Positions 17,460-25,396 of a DNA stretch of 64,000 nucleotides are shown here, one piece after another (within the stretch, counting starts at the first letter, position 1; each line of letters starts with the position of its first letter). This stretch comes from Streptomyces sp. HmicA12. Its GTDB lineage: Bacteria > Actinomycetota > Actinomycetes > Streptomycetales > Streptomycetaceae. The stretch is taken from positions 592,487-656,486 of the forward strand of contig NZ_KB891797.1 of the NCBI RefSeq assembly GCF_000373565.1. The letters are read 5' to 3'. Both the position numbers and the translations under genes were made by a program. Under the pieces are notes generated by a model. It searched no databases. It was not told the DNA's origin and saw nothing but the letters and a program-made list of their open reading frames with translations.

Positions 17460-18753
17460 GGGACACCTCCACCTGTCCGGCCCCGACCTCGACGTGCAGC
17501 TCGACCGTGCCGGAGGCCTTCGCGCCGGCGGGCGGGTCGAGCGTGACCCGCTTCTCGACGCCCGGCTGGACGTCGACGTCGTTCGACTCGTCGCCGGGCA
17601 ACTGGACGTCCCCGACCCCGACCTCGGCGTGCAGTTCCACCGTCGCCCCCTTCGGCACCACGATCTTCGCCCGGCCGGCGCCCACCTGCACGTGCGTGGA
17701 CACCGACGCGCCCTTGGCCACGGCCACCTTCGACAGGTCGAGGGTGCCGACGCCGGAGCCGAGTTCGTACTTCTCGTGGACGGCGGAGACGCTCGCCGGT
17801 GACCAGTCCGTGCGCATCCACCGCGTGCTGATGTTGGCGGGCAGCGCGGCGGACCCCGCGAGCAGCCCCGCCGTGACGACCGCGAGGACGATCGAGCCCG
17901 CGCCGGTGCGCCCGCGGAAGGAGCTGACCGCGATGCCGAGTCCGAGGACGACGAGCGCGCAGGCGAGGCCGGTCTGCAGGCTGTGGCTGAGCGTGCGGTC
18001 GTCCCAGGTCGCGCCGGTACCGATGAGCCCGGCGACGAGCGCGACGAGGAAGGTGGGCCCGCCGATGCCGCGCGGCCCGCGCGGCCGGGGCGGCGCCGGG
18101 GCCCTCCTGCCCGCGGGCCCCGCCGCGGCCGCGTACCCGGGGGTGAGGTCCTCGGCGCCCGGCGGCCCCCAGAAGTACCCGGTGCCGCCGGAGTGGGTGC
18201 CGTCCTTGACGATCGGGTCCCGCCACCACGACGGCGCGGCCCCGGTGACCGGCGGTGCCTGCGCCTCGGGCGGCGCGTCCGCGACGGCCTGCGCGGCGAC
18301 GGGGTCGGCCTCGGCGGTGGCGGGGCGCCGCTGCGACCAGTACCCGGCGCCCGCGAGGAGCAGGGCGAGGACGGCGGCGAAGGTGAGGGCGCCGCCGTTG
18401 TTCAGCATGGAGAGGAAGACGCCGCAGCCGACCAGGGCGGTGACGATCGCGGCGAGCCCCGGACCGTCGACCCGCCCGGTGAGCAGCTTCCTGAACTCGT
18501 TCTCGTCCGCGTCGTCGTACGGCACGAAGAGCCAGGCGAAGCCGTAGAAGATCAGGCCGACGCCGCCGGTCACGGCGAGCACGGCGAGCACGATCCGGAA
18601 GATCACCGGGTCCATGTCGCAGTGCCGGCCGAGCCCCGCGCACACGCCGCCCAGCGTCTTGTGCCGGCGGTCCCTGCGGAAGCGGCGCGCGGGCGCGGGT
18701 TCCTTGCCGGAGGCCGGGGCGGCCGTGCCGACCGGGGATTCCTCTTGCGTCAT
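17449..18753 (-). CDS. PspC-domain membrane protein with C-terminal adhesin-like/DUF4097-type domain
   Basis: 434 aa. The N-terminal PspC domain (about 25-85; RRHKTLGGVCAGLGRHCDMDPVI…) contains one membrane helix. Further helices follow up to about residue 320. The C-terminal roughly 120 residues are repetitive β-strand (VSTHVQVGAGRAKIVVPKGA, VELHAEVGVGDVQLPG, VELHVEVGAGQVEV), as in LiaF/DUF4097 right-handed β-folds. ATG 18753 is chosen because the 15-residue upstream extension is not PspC-like. It is divergent from the PspC-kinase gene. By analogy with Lia/Psp systems it may modulate that kinase or sense envelope stress. Confidence 0.8.
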   Translation of the reverse strand: MTQEESPVGTAAPASGKEPAPARRFRRDRRHKTLGGVCAGLGRHCDMDPVIFRIVLAVLAVTGGVGLIFYGFAWLFVPYDDADENEFRKLLTGRVDGPGLAAIVTALVGCGVFLSMLNNGGALTFAAVLALLLAGAGYWSQRRPATAEADPVAAQAVADAPPEAQAPPVTGAAPSWWRDPIVKDGTHSGGTGYFWGPPGAEDLTPGYAAAAGPAGRRAPAPPRPRGPRGIGGPTFLVALVAGLIGTGATWDDRTLSHSLQTGLACALVVLGLGIAVSSFRGRTGAGSIVLAVVTAGLLAGSAALPANISTRWMRTDWSPASVSAVHEKYELGSGVGTLDLSKVAVAKGASVSTHVQVGAGRAKIVVPKGATVELHAEVGVGDVQLPGDESNDVDVQPGVEKRVTLDPPAGAKASGTVELHVEVGAGQVEVSRAA

Positions 18754-18928
18754 ACGTCCATGGTGGCGGCCCGGAGCCGCGTACGGCAGTCGGGACAACC
18801 CTGGCCGGACCCTGAGATCGCCCCTGAGCCCCGTCCCCGTACGAAGCGCGTAGGCAGGTGAAGATCAGGGGAGTCTCGGGGCACGACCCTGATGCCGGGC
18901 CCTGCCTCGCCGTGTGACGATCGGTGGC

Positions 18929-20236
18929 ATGCCGGAAGCAGCGACCGCTCCACTCGTGGAAGACCCGCGGCCGCCGCGCAAGCTCTACCGAAGCAGCGAC
19001 GGACGCTGGCTGGGCGGAGTCGCGCGGGGCCTGGCCGGGCATCTCGGCCTGCCCGTCGTCTGGGTACGGCTCGTCTTCGTGGGCCTGTTCATGGCGGACG
19101 GTCTCGGCGCCCTGCTGTACGCGGCGTTCTGGTTCTTCGTCCCGCTCGGCGTCGGCGGCGTCGACACGGACCGCCAGGTCGCCTCGTCGATGCTCACCAC
19201 GGAGATCGCGCCGGACGGGCGCCGCCGGCTGGTCGCGCGCCGCCCCGACAAGGGGCAGATCCTCGCGCTCGTGCTGATGGTCATCGTCGCGATGATCTTC
19301 GTGCAGAACGTGAACCTGACCGGTAACACCAAGGCGTACCTGGTGCCGGCCGTGCTCGTCGGCGCGGGTGTCGCCCTCGTGTGGCGCCAGGCGGACAACG
19401 CGCGCAGGGCCCGCTGGATGGAGGCGGGCCGCCGCAGGCGCACCCTGAACCTGGCCCGCGCGGCCGCCGGAGTGGTCCTCGTCGGCACGGGCGTGACCGG
19501 CATCTTCGTCACCCAGGGCGCCACCCGGCACCTCGGCTCGATCCTCCAGGCGGCGCTCGCGGTCCTGGTCGGCATCGCGCTGCTCGCCGGCCCCTACCTG
19601 ATCCGGATGACGCAGGACCTGTCCGAGGAGCGCCTGATGCGCATCCGCGCGCAGGAGCGGGCCGAGGTCGCGGCCCACGTCCACGACTCGGTCCTGCACA
19701 CCCTCACCCTGATCCAGCGCAACGCGGACAGCCCGGCCGAGGTGCGCCGCCTGGCCCGCGCGCAGGAGCGGGACCTGCGGGCCTGGCTGTACAAGCCCGC
19801 CGCCGCGGAGAATCCGCAGGAGCCCGAGACGGTCGCGGAGGCCGTCAAGCGCAACGCGGCCGAGGTCGAGGACAAGCACGGCGTCCCGCTCGAGGTCGTG
19901 GTGGTCGGTGACTGCCCGCTCGACGAAGGACTCACGGCACAGATGCAGGCCGCGAGGGAAGCGATGGTGAACGCCGCCAAGTACGGTGGCGAGGGCGGCG
20001 CGGTCCAGGTCTTCGCGGAGGTCGAGTCGTCCACGGAGGGGGTCGAGGTGTTCGTGTCCGTACGTGACCGGGGACCGGGTTTTGATCTCGACTCCATCCC
20101 CGCCGACCGCATGGGCGTAAGAGAATCGATCATCGGCCGGATGGAACGCAACGGCGGCACGGCCCGACTGCGGGCGGTGCCGGACGGCGGCACGGAGGTC
20201 GAACTGACCATGAAGAGGGCGGAGAGGACGTCATGA
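18929..20236 (+). CDS. PspC-fused sensor histidine kinase
   Basis: 435-aa kinase. A PspC domain (about 14-78; RKLYRSSDGRWLGGVARGLAGHLG) replaces the usual extracellular sensor. Membrane helices follow (about 110-130, 138-152, 178-196 and 205-225). The transmitter has AAHVHDSVLHTLTLIQRNAD with probable phosphoacceptor His252, an N-box (AREAMVNAAKYGG) and RDRGPGFD. ATG 18929 is preferred over GTG 18914 as the PspC start; neither has a strong ribosome site. The gene overlaps its response regulator by ATGA, an operonic two-component pair. Confidence 0.88.
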   Translation: MPEAATAPLVEDPRPPRKLYRSSDGRWLGGVARGLAGHLGLPVVWVRLVFVGLFMADGLGALLYAAFWFFVPLGVGGVDTDRQVASSMLTTEIAPDGRRRLVARRPDKGQILALVLMVIVAMIFVQNVNLTGNTKAYLVPAVLVGAGVALVWRQADNARRARWMEAGRRRRTLNLARAAAGVVLVGTGVTGIFVTQGATRHLGSILQAALAVLVGIALLAGPYLIRMTQDLSEERLMRIRAQERAEVAAHVHDSVLHTLTLIQRNADSPAEVRRLARAQERDLRAWLYKPAAAENPQEPETVAEAVKRNAAEVEDKHGVPLEVVVVGDCPLDEGLTAQMQAAREAMVNAAKYGGEGGAVQVFAEVESSTEGVEVFVSVRDRGPGFDLDSIPADRMGVRESIIGRMERNGGTARLRAVPDGGTEVELTMKRAERTS

Positions 20237-20925
20237 CCGACGAGACAGCGGAGCAGGGCCCCGGGCGGCACGTGCGAGTGGTCCTGGTCGACGACCACCG
20301 CATGTTCCGTACCGGCGTCCAGGCGGAGATCGGGCGGACCGAGACCACGGGCGTCGAGGTCGTCGGCGAGGCGGCCGACGTGGACCAGGCGGTCACGGTC
20401 ATCACGGCGACCCGCCCCGAGGTGGTCCTCCTCGACGTGCATCTGCCGGGCGGCGGCGGCGTCGAAGTCCTGCGCCGCAGCGCCGCGTTGATGTCGGACG
20501 CCGAGAACCCGGTGCGCTTCCTCGCCCTGTCGGTGTCGGACGCGGCGGAGGACGTCATCGGCGTCATCCGCGGCGGCGCGCGCGGCTACGTCACCAAGAC
20601 GATCACCGGCACGGACCTGGTCGACTCGATCTTCCGCGTCCAGGACGGCGACGCGGTGTTCTCGCCGCGGCTCGCGGGCTTCGTGCTCGACGCCTTCGCC
20701 TCGACGGACGCGCCGCCGGTCGACGAGGACCTGGACCGTCTCACGCAGCGCGAGCGGGAGGTCCTGCGCCTCATCGCCCGCGGCTACGCGTACAAGGAGA
20801 TCGCGAAGCAGCTGTTCATCTCGGTGAAGACGGTCGAGTCGCACGTCTCGGCGGTGCTGCGCAAGCTGCAGCTGTCCAACCGGCACGAGCTGACGCGGTG
20901 GGCGACGGCGCGCCGGCTGGTCTGA
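20233..20925 (+). CDS. NarL/LuxR-family response regulator
   Basis: 230 aa. The receiver domain has the acidic pair LVDDHRMF and phosphoacceptor Asp68 in VVLLDVHLPG. The C-terminal LuxR helix-turn-helix begins LTQREREVLRLIARGYAYKEIAKQ. The start overlaps the PspC kinase stop by four bases, so this is its cognate regulator. Likely targets, by analogy with Streptomyces homologues, include the divergent PspC operon; no operator is recognisable. Confidence 0.92.
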   Translation: MTDETAEQGPGRHVRVVLVDDHRMFRTGVQAEIGRTETTGVEVVGEAADVDQAVTVITATRPEVVLLDVHLPGGGGVEVLRRSAALMSDAENPVRFLALSVSDAAEDVIGVIRGGARGYVTKTITGTDLVDSIFRVQDGDAVFSPRLAGFVLDAFASTDAPPVDEDLDRLTQREREVLRLIARGYAYKEIAKQLFISVKTVESHVSAVLRKLQLSNRHELTRWATARRLV

Positions 20926-20982
20926 GCCGGGCGCCCCGATATCGGTGGCCTTCGCCAACTCCTCTGTGTCTGGATGGAGTTC

Positions 20983-21333
20983 ATGATGACCACCGACCCC
21001 CTTCTCGCCTTCGCGGCGATGTCCTTCCTCCTCATCGTCATCCCGGGGCCCAGCGTCCCGTTCGTCGTCGGGCGTGCTCTCGCCCAGGGCCGCCGGGCCG
21101 CACTGACCACGGTCGTGGGCAACACGGTGGGGTCGTACGTCCTGGTCGTCGCCGTGGCCCTCGGCGTCGGCACGGTCGTGGAGCGCTCCATCACGGTGTT
21201 CACGGCCCTGAAGCTGCTGGGCGGGGCGTATCTCGTCCACCTGGGCGTGCGCGCGATCCGGTAACGCCGTTCGCTGCAGGCCGTGTTCACCGACTCGGGC
21301 GCCGCGGCCTCGGGCACGCTGCGCACCTTCTGG
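20983..21333 (+). pseudogene. LysE/RhtB-type translocator remnant
   Basis: Reading starts MMTTDPLLAFAAMSF and runs through PGPSVPFVVGRALAQGRRAAL, the LysE-family entry motif, and three helices to LGVRAIR. It is then stopped by TAA at 21262-21264. The same frame continues beyond the stop with RRSLQAVFTDSGAAASGTLRTFW, which is what an intact LysE family member has next, before homology ends at about 21333. Intact members have roughly 205 residues. So there is an in-frame nonsense codon and loss of the C-terminal half. GGAG lies 5 bases before ATG 20983. Confidence 0.8.
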
Positions 21334-21476
21334 GCTGAGAAACGGTGGGGCGTTGGTGTTCCGCGTTGTCGTTTCATAGGACACCTACATGCGGGCGGGC
21401 CGTTGCACGCCACACCTGGCTAAGACGCCCCTGTGACACGCGAGTCGAAGATCGGTGACGAAGAGGCGGAGGAAGC

Positions 21477-21523
21477 GGGGCCGGCACGTCCCCGGCGGGG
21501 GCCGGCACGTCCCCGGCGGGGCC
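21477..21523. repeat. Direct repeat just beyond the serine hydrolase stop
   Basis: Two adjacent copies of GCCGGCACGTCCCCGGCGGG. The copies are internally complementary (CCCCGGCGGGGGCCGG) and may fold as the transcription end of the minus-strand serine hydrolase gene. Confidence 0.6.
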
Positions 21524-22585
21524 TCAGAACACCGCCTTGACGAGCTTCTGCGTGGCCTCCTGGAACGGGACGGCCAGGGAGAGGCCCGCGTCGTCCACGT
21601 AGTTCAGCGCCGCGGTCAGGGTCGTACGGCCGTCGGGGGTGCTGTACATCAGCGCGCCGTGGCCCGCGATGCCGCCGTTGTGGGTGATGACGGTGCCGCC
21701 GTCGCCCGTGTCCTGGACGAAGACGCCGAGGCCGTAGCCGACCTTGGGGTGCGGTGCGCACATCTCGGCGAGGAGCGGGGCGGGCAGCAGCCTGCCGGTC
21801 ACGAGCGCGGAGATGAAGGTGTGCAGGTCCCGGGTGGTCGAGATCATGTCGCCGCCGGTGGAGATCCAGGACGGGTTCTGGCGGGTGACGTCGACGACCG
21901 TCTCGGCGCCGTCCTCCTCGTACCGGTAGTAGGCGTGGGCGTGCGGCTCGGGGACGTCCACCTGGGTGTCGCCGGGCACGAAGGTGTCCGTCAGGCCGAG
22001 CGGCTCCAGGATCCGCAGCCGCATCTCCTCGGCCAGGGAGCGGCCGGTGACCTCCTCGATCAGGAGTCGGGCGAGGACGTAGTTGGTGTTGGCGTAGCTC
22101 CAGTCGGTGCCCGGCTCGAACCGCGCCGGCTTGGCCAGCGCGAACCGCACCAGCTCCTCCGGGAGGTGCGACTCGAACCGGCCCTCCACCCACTCCCGGC
22201 CCTGCCAGGGCATGCCCGGCGCGACGGTCCCGTCCTCGTAGTACTCGCCGGTGTAGTTGAAGACGCCGCTGGTGTGCTGGAGCAGCATTCGTACGGTGAT
22301 CCGCGGATCGAGGTCGAACTGGGTGAGCCGGTCGGCGACTTGGTCGTCCAGGGCGATCAGTCCGTCGGCCACCAGTTGCAGCATCACGGTCGCGGTGAAG
22401 GTCTTGGTGTTGCTGCCGATGCGTACGTGCCCGTCGGCCGGCGGCTCGTCGCTGCCGCCCAGCTCGCCGAGCCCGGCTGTGCCGACCCACTCGCCGTGCT
22501 CGTCGTGCACGCGCAGCTGTACGCCGGTGAAGCCGGAGTCGACGATCTCCTGGATGACCTTCTGCAGCTCCGGACGGTTCGACAT
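21524..22585 (-). CDS. Serine hydrolase, class C β-lactamase/D-Ala-D-Ala peptidase fold
   Basis: 353 aa. The active-site motif SxxK is SNTK in RIGSNTKTFTA, the tyrosine motif is WSYANTNYVLA and the third motif is HNGGIAGHG. No signal peptide is visible, so it is probably cytoplasmic, as in many Streptomyces esterase/EstB-like members. Start ATG 22585 is chosen because AAGGAG lies 6 bases upstream, overlapping an earlier ATG at 22600. Likely an esterase or peptidase; a genuine β-lactamase is less likely without export. A TetR-type palindrome lies in its promoter region. Confidence 0.83.
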   Translation of the reverse strand: MSNRPELQKVIQEIVDSGFTGVQLRVHDEHGEWVGTAGLGELGGSDEPPADGHVRIGSNTKTFTATVMLQLVADGLIALDDQVADRLTQFDLDPRITVRMLLQHTSGVFNYTGEYYEDGTVAPGMPWQGREWVEGRFESHLPEELVRFALAKPARFEPGTDWSYANTNYVLARLLIEEVTGRSLAEEMRLRILEPLGLTDTFVPGDTQVDVPEPHAHAYYRYEEDGAETVVDVTRQNPSWISTGGDMISTTRDLHTFISALVTGRLLPAPLLAEMCAPHPKVGYGLGVFVQDTGDGGTVITHNGGIAGHGALMYSTPDGRTTLTAALNYVDDAGLSLAVPFQEATQKLVKAVF

Positions 22586-22629
22586 CGTGGGCTCCTTCAT
22601 CTCGGTGCGTTGTTGTTTCTGATGATGGA

Positions 22630-22645
22630 AACGCTACGTTGCGTT
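22630..22645. promoter_or_regulatory. TetR-type palindrome upstream of serine hydrolase
   Basis: AACGC TACGTT GCGTT, an inverted repeat with 6-base centre, 45 bases before the serine hydrolase ATG in a less GC-rich stretch. Size and form fit a TetR-family operator; the regulator is not in the window. Confidence 0.45.
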
Positions 22646-22711
22646 CGATGATGAAGCAAGATTGTCAGTGGGTCAGAATCGCTTAAGTGCAGTTCAGTGG
22701 CGTGTAATTGG

Positions 22712-22762
22712 TGCAATGAGTCTGCAAGGTAATGCAATGATGGGTGGGTGAGTGTTGCAATG
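22712..22762. repeat. Four TGCAATG-like direct repeats in a divergent promoter region
   Basis: TGCAATG at 22712, TGCAAGG at 22723, TGCAATG at 22733 and TGCAATG at 22756. Spacings of 11, 10 and 23 bases are close to whole helical turns, as in arrays of regulator half-sites. They lie 75-125 bases upstream of the methyltransferase gene. Confidence 0.5.
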
Positions 22763-22837
22763 GAGTGGAGGTGAACGCCATCTCCCGGAGCGGAAATTCG
22801 CGTGCGTCCCCGTGCCCACCCCCACTACGGTCCCCGC

Positions 22838-23608
22838 ATGGCCCATGGAGACGACGGAAAAGACGGCTACTTCCCGGAATCCATTGCTGCGGACTACGAC
22901 CGGTCCGCCGCCCGCATGTTCACCCCCGAGGCCCTCGACCCCACCCTCGACCTCCTCGCCGAACTCGCGGGCAAGGGGCCCGCGTTGGAGTTCGGCATCG
23001 GCACCGGCCGGGTCGCGCTGCCGCTCCGCGCGCGCGGCGTCGACGTGCACGGGATCGACCTGTCCAGGGCGATGGTCGCGCGGCTGCGCGCCAAGCCGGG
23101 CGGCGAGCAAGTGCCCGTAGAGATCGGGGACTTCGCCACGACGCGGGTCGACGGGGGCGACGGGGCGGGCGGCTTCACGCTCGCCTACCTCGTCTTCAAC
23201 ACGATCGGCAACCTGCTCACCCAGGACGCGCAGGTCGACTGCTTCCGCAACGCGGCCGCGCATCTCGCCCCCGGCGGCACCTTCGTCGTGGAGCTGGAGG
23301 TGCCTGCACTGCGACTGCTGCCGTACGGGCAGGAGGCCGTGCCGTTCCAGGTCAGTGACACGCGCTGGGCGTTCGACCGGTACGACGTGGCGACCCAGGC
23401 CATGAGCTCGAACTACTTCACCGTGGACCCCGGGACCGGGCAGGGCTCCTGCTGGACCATCCCCTTCAGGTACGCATGGCCGTCCGAGCTGGACCTGATG
23501 GCGCGGATCGCCGGGCTGCGGCTGCGTGAACGGTGGGACGGATGGACCCGGGAGCCGTTCACGAGCGACAGTCGGCAGCACGTGTCCGTGTGGGAGAAGG
23601 CCGGCTGA
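22838..23608 (+). CDS. Class I SAM-dependent methyltransferase
   Basis: 256-aa Rossmann-fold methyltransferase. Motif I is ALEFGIGTGRVALPL, the acidic residue after β2 is in VHGIDLSRAM, and motif IV-like GGFTLAYLVFNTIGNLLTQ is present. It binds S-adenosylmethionine in the cytoplasm; the acceptor is unknown. ATG 22838 is preferred to the frame opening at 22802 because family members start near 'YFPESIAADYD'. It converges on the first NlpC/P60 gene, 16 bases between stops, without a clear terminator. Confidence 0.8.
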   Translation: MAHGDDGKDGYFPESIAADYDRSAARMFTPEALDPTLDLLAELAGKGPALEFGIGTGRVALPLRARGVDVHGIDLSRAMVARLRAKPGGEQVPVEIGDFATTRVDGGDGAGGFTLAYLVFNTIGNLLTQDAQVDCFRNAAAHLAPGGTFVVELEVPALRLLPYGQEAVPFQVSDTRWAFDRYDVATQAMSSNYFTVDPGTGQGSCWTIPFRYAWPSELDLMARIAGLRLRERWDGWTREPFTSDSRQHVSVWEKAG

Positions 23609-23624
23609 GTCGCGGAGCGGCCGC

Positions 23625-24677
23625 TCACACCACCCGCGCCGCCCCCGCGAACGGCATCTGGTCGATCGGCGCGACCCGCACCGGCGCGCTCGGGTTCGGG
23701 GCGTGGATCATCTGGCCGTTGCCGATGTACAGACCGACGTGGCTGATCCCGGAGTAGAAGAACACCAGGTCACCCGGCTGGAGTTGGGAGCGTGACACGC
23801 GCTGCCCCGCGTTGATCTGCGCGTACGTGGTGCGGGGCAGCGAGACGCCCGCCGCCCGGTACGCCGCCTGGGTGAGGCCCGAGCAGTCGAAGGCGTTCGG
23901 CCCTGTCGCGCCCCAGACGTAGGGGCTGCCGAGGGCGTTGCGCGCGTACGCGATGGCGGCCTCGGCGCGGGAGTTGGGGGCCTTGGTCGTCAGACCCGCG
24001 CGGTCGGCCGTGGAGCGGGAGGCGCGGGAGGCGCCGTCGGCGTCCTGGAGCGCGGAGCGGTCCGCCGGGTCGAGCCGGCCGAGGAGGTCGCGGGCCTCGG
24101 CCAGCTTCCCCGTCACCGTCTTCTTCTGCTTCTCCAACTCGCGCTGTTTGACGCGGAGTTCGCGGACCTTCGTATCGGCCTCGTCGTGCAGCTGGTCGAT
24201 CCCGCGCAGCGCGTTGCGGACCCGGGTGATCGTGGCGGCCTGACGGGTGCCGACCCGGTCGGTGAGGGCCGCCTCGTCGAGGTAGCGGTCCGGGGTGGAG
24301 GAGAGCAGGAGCTGCAGGGACGGATCGACGCCGCCGGTACGGTACTGCGCCGCCGCGGCCGAACCGAGGCTCTGCCGGGCGGAGTTGAGGGACTCCTCGC
24401 GCCGGGCCGCCTCGTCCTGCAGCGTCTTCATCTTCTTGCGGGCCCTCTTGGCGTCTTCCTTCGCGCCGTTGTACTTGTCGGTGGCGGCCTCGGCCTCCTG
24501 GTAGAGCCTGTCGACCTTCGCCTTCACCTGAGCGGGGGTGAGCCGCGGCTCCGCGTACGCCGTGCCGCTCTCGAAAGCGGTGGCGCTCGCCGCGGAGGCG
24601 AGAGCGATGGTGGCCGCGGTACGGACCGTATGGCCACTGAGCGAACGCTGCTTGGGCTTGCGATGCGCTGCCGGCAC
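23625..24677 (-). CDS. Secreted NlpC/P60 peptidoglycan endopeptidase (coiled-coil type)
   Basis: 350 aa. Signal peptide with basic start (HRKPKQR) ending near GTAYA (about 42), a long coiled coil (about 48-200), a linker, and a C-terminal NlpC/P60 domain with catalytic Cys265 (FDCSGL), His313 (SHVGLY) and third-site His325 (MIHAP). It should cleave stem peptides in peptidoglycan outside the cell; the coiled coil probably autoinhibits or localises it. GTG start with AAGGA 11 bases upstream. It is a paralogue of the gene at 25397-26575 but, unlike it, has no recognisable ydaO riboswitch. Confidence 0.9.
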   Translation of the reverse strand: MPAAHRKPKQRSLSGHTVRTAATIALASAASATAFESGTAYAEPRLTPAQVKAKVDRLYQEAEAATDKYNGAKEDAKRARKKMKTLQDEAARREESLNSARQSLGSAAAAQYRTGGVDPSLQLLLSSTPDRYLDEAALTDRVGTRQAATITRVRNALRGIDQLHDEADTKVRELRVKQRELEKQKKTVTGKLAEARDLLGRLDPADRSALQDADGASRASRSTADRAGLTTKAPNSRAEAAIAYARNALGSPYVWGATGPNAFDCSGLTQAAYRAAGVSLPRTTYAQINAGQRVSRSQLQPGDLVFFYSGISHVGLYIGNGQMIHAPNPSAPVRVAPIDQMPFAGAARVV

Positions 24678-24973
24678 GAAGTGCCACGTCCTTCCGGGTC
24701 GTACTACCGCCTGCCGCGCTTCTTCGCGCGTCCGGCGGCGGCCCGCACAGGGGGAGCGGACCGCCGCCGGACCTTTCTCGGCGGTGGTGTCCGACTGCCG
24801 CCCCTGGCCCGGGCGGCGGTGGGGAGCCGGTCACCTGAGGAAGGACGCTAAACCTAGGCGTAACGGGTTGGTGCCGGATTGTTCGTAACTGGCCCCTTTG
24901 TTACGAGTGATGGCAGAGCGTGACCGATGGGCGTTCGCGGGGGATCGGTGACGGCGGGCGATGACCGTCCCGT

Positions 24974-24979
24974 TAGGCT
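24974..24979 (+). promoter_or_regulatory. Candidate -10 box close to a start codon
   Basis: TAGGCT ends 8 bases before ATG 24988, which would give a leaderless or nearly leaderless mRNA for the small membrane protein. No clear -35. Confidence 0.3.
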
Positions 24980-24987
24980 CACAGATC

Positions 24988-25341
24988 ATGGACGTACTCA
25001 TCCATCTCTTCGTCGGCCTGCACATCATCGGCATCGCTTCGCTGCTCGGCGGCTTCCTCACGCAGATGTCGGCGATGGGGCAGGGCACCGCCCGCTTCAA
25101 CAAGGCGATGCTGCACGGCGCCCTGACCATGCTGGTGACCGGTGTCGCCCTGGTCGGCCTCAATCAGGCCGACGGCGCCACCGTGAACAACATCAAGATC
25201 GGCATCAAGCTGGCGATCCTGATCGTGATCCTCGGCATCGTGTACGTGAAGCGGGACGAGGAGAAGGCGGAGAAGGGGCTGTTCGCGACGGTCGGGGCGC
25301 TCACCGTGGCCAACATCTTCATCGCGGTGCTCTGGACCTGA
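24988..25341 (+). CDS. Small four-helix integral membrane protein
   Basis: 117 aa with about four hydrophobic helices: MDVLIHLFVGLHIIGIASLLGGFL, MLHGALTMLVTGVALVGL, IGIKLAILIVILGIVYV and LFATVGALTVANIFIAVLW. A charged KRDEEKAEK loop lies before the last. The pattern is that of a conserved actinobacterial membrane protein of unknown function, distantly like CopD/DUF2269 helices. ATG 24988 starts the first helix correctly; an in-frame ATG at 24961 would add nine residues. Confidence 0.75.
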   Translation: MDVLIHLFVGLHIIGIASLLGGFLTQMSAMGQGTARFNKAMLHGALTMLVTGVALVGLNQADGATVNNIKIGIKLAILIVILGIVYVKRDEEKAEKGLFATVGALTVANIFIAVLWT

Positions 25342-25351
25342 CCGGTCACGC

Positions 25352-25374
25352 CCGGGCGGTGTCGCGCCGCCCGG
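25352..25374. terminator. Bidirectional hairpin
   Basis: CCGGGCGG (25352-25359) pairs with CCGCCCGG (25367-25374), loop 7, between the convergent small membrane protein and NlpC/P60 genes. Confidence 0.6.
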
Positions 25375-25396
25375 ACGGCCCCGGCCGCGGGTGGGA

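Noticed and set aside
22662..22684. TTGTCAGTG as a PafBC promoter for the methyltransferase
   Set aside because: The -10 position reads TCGCTT and the gene is about 155 bases away; upstream half only, so not called a promoter.
24678..24870. A second ydaO riboswitch in front of the first NlpC/P60 gene
   Set aside because: Neither the CCCGAACCCGACAGCUAACC block nor the GGGGACCC/GGGUGAAUC blocks are present on the minus strand; only GC-rich stems are seen.
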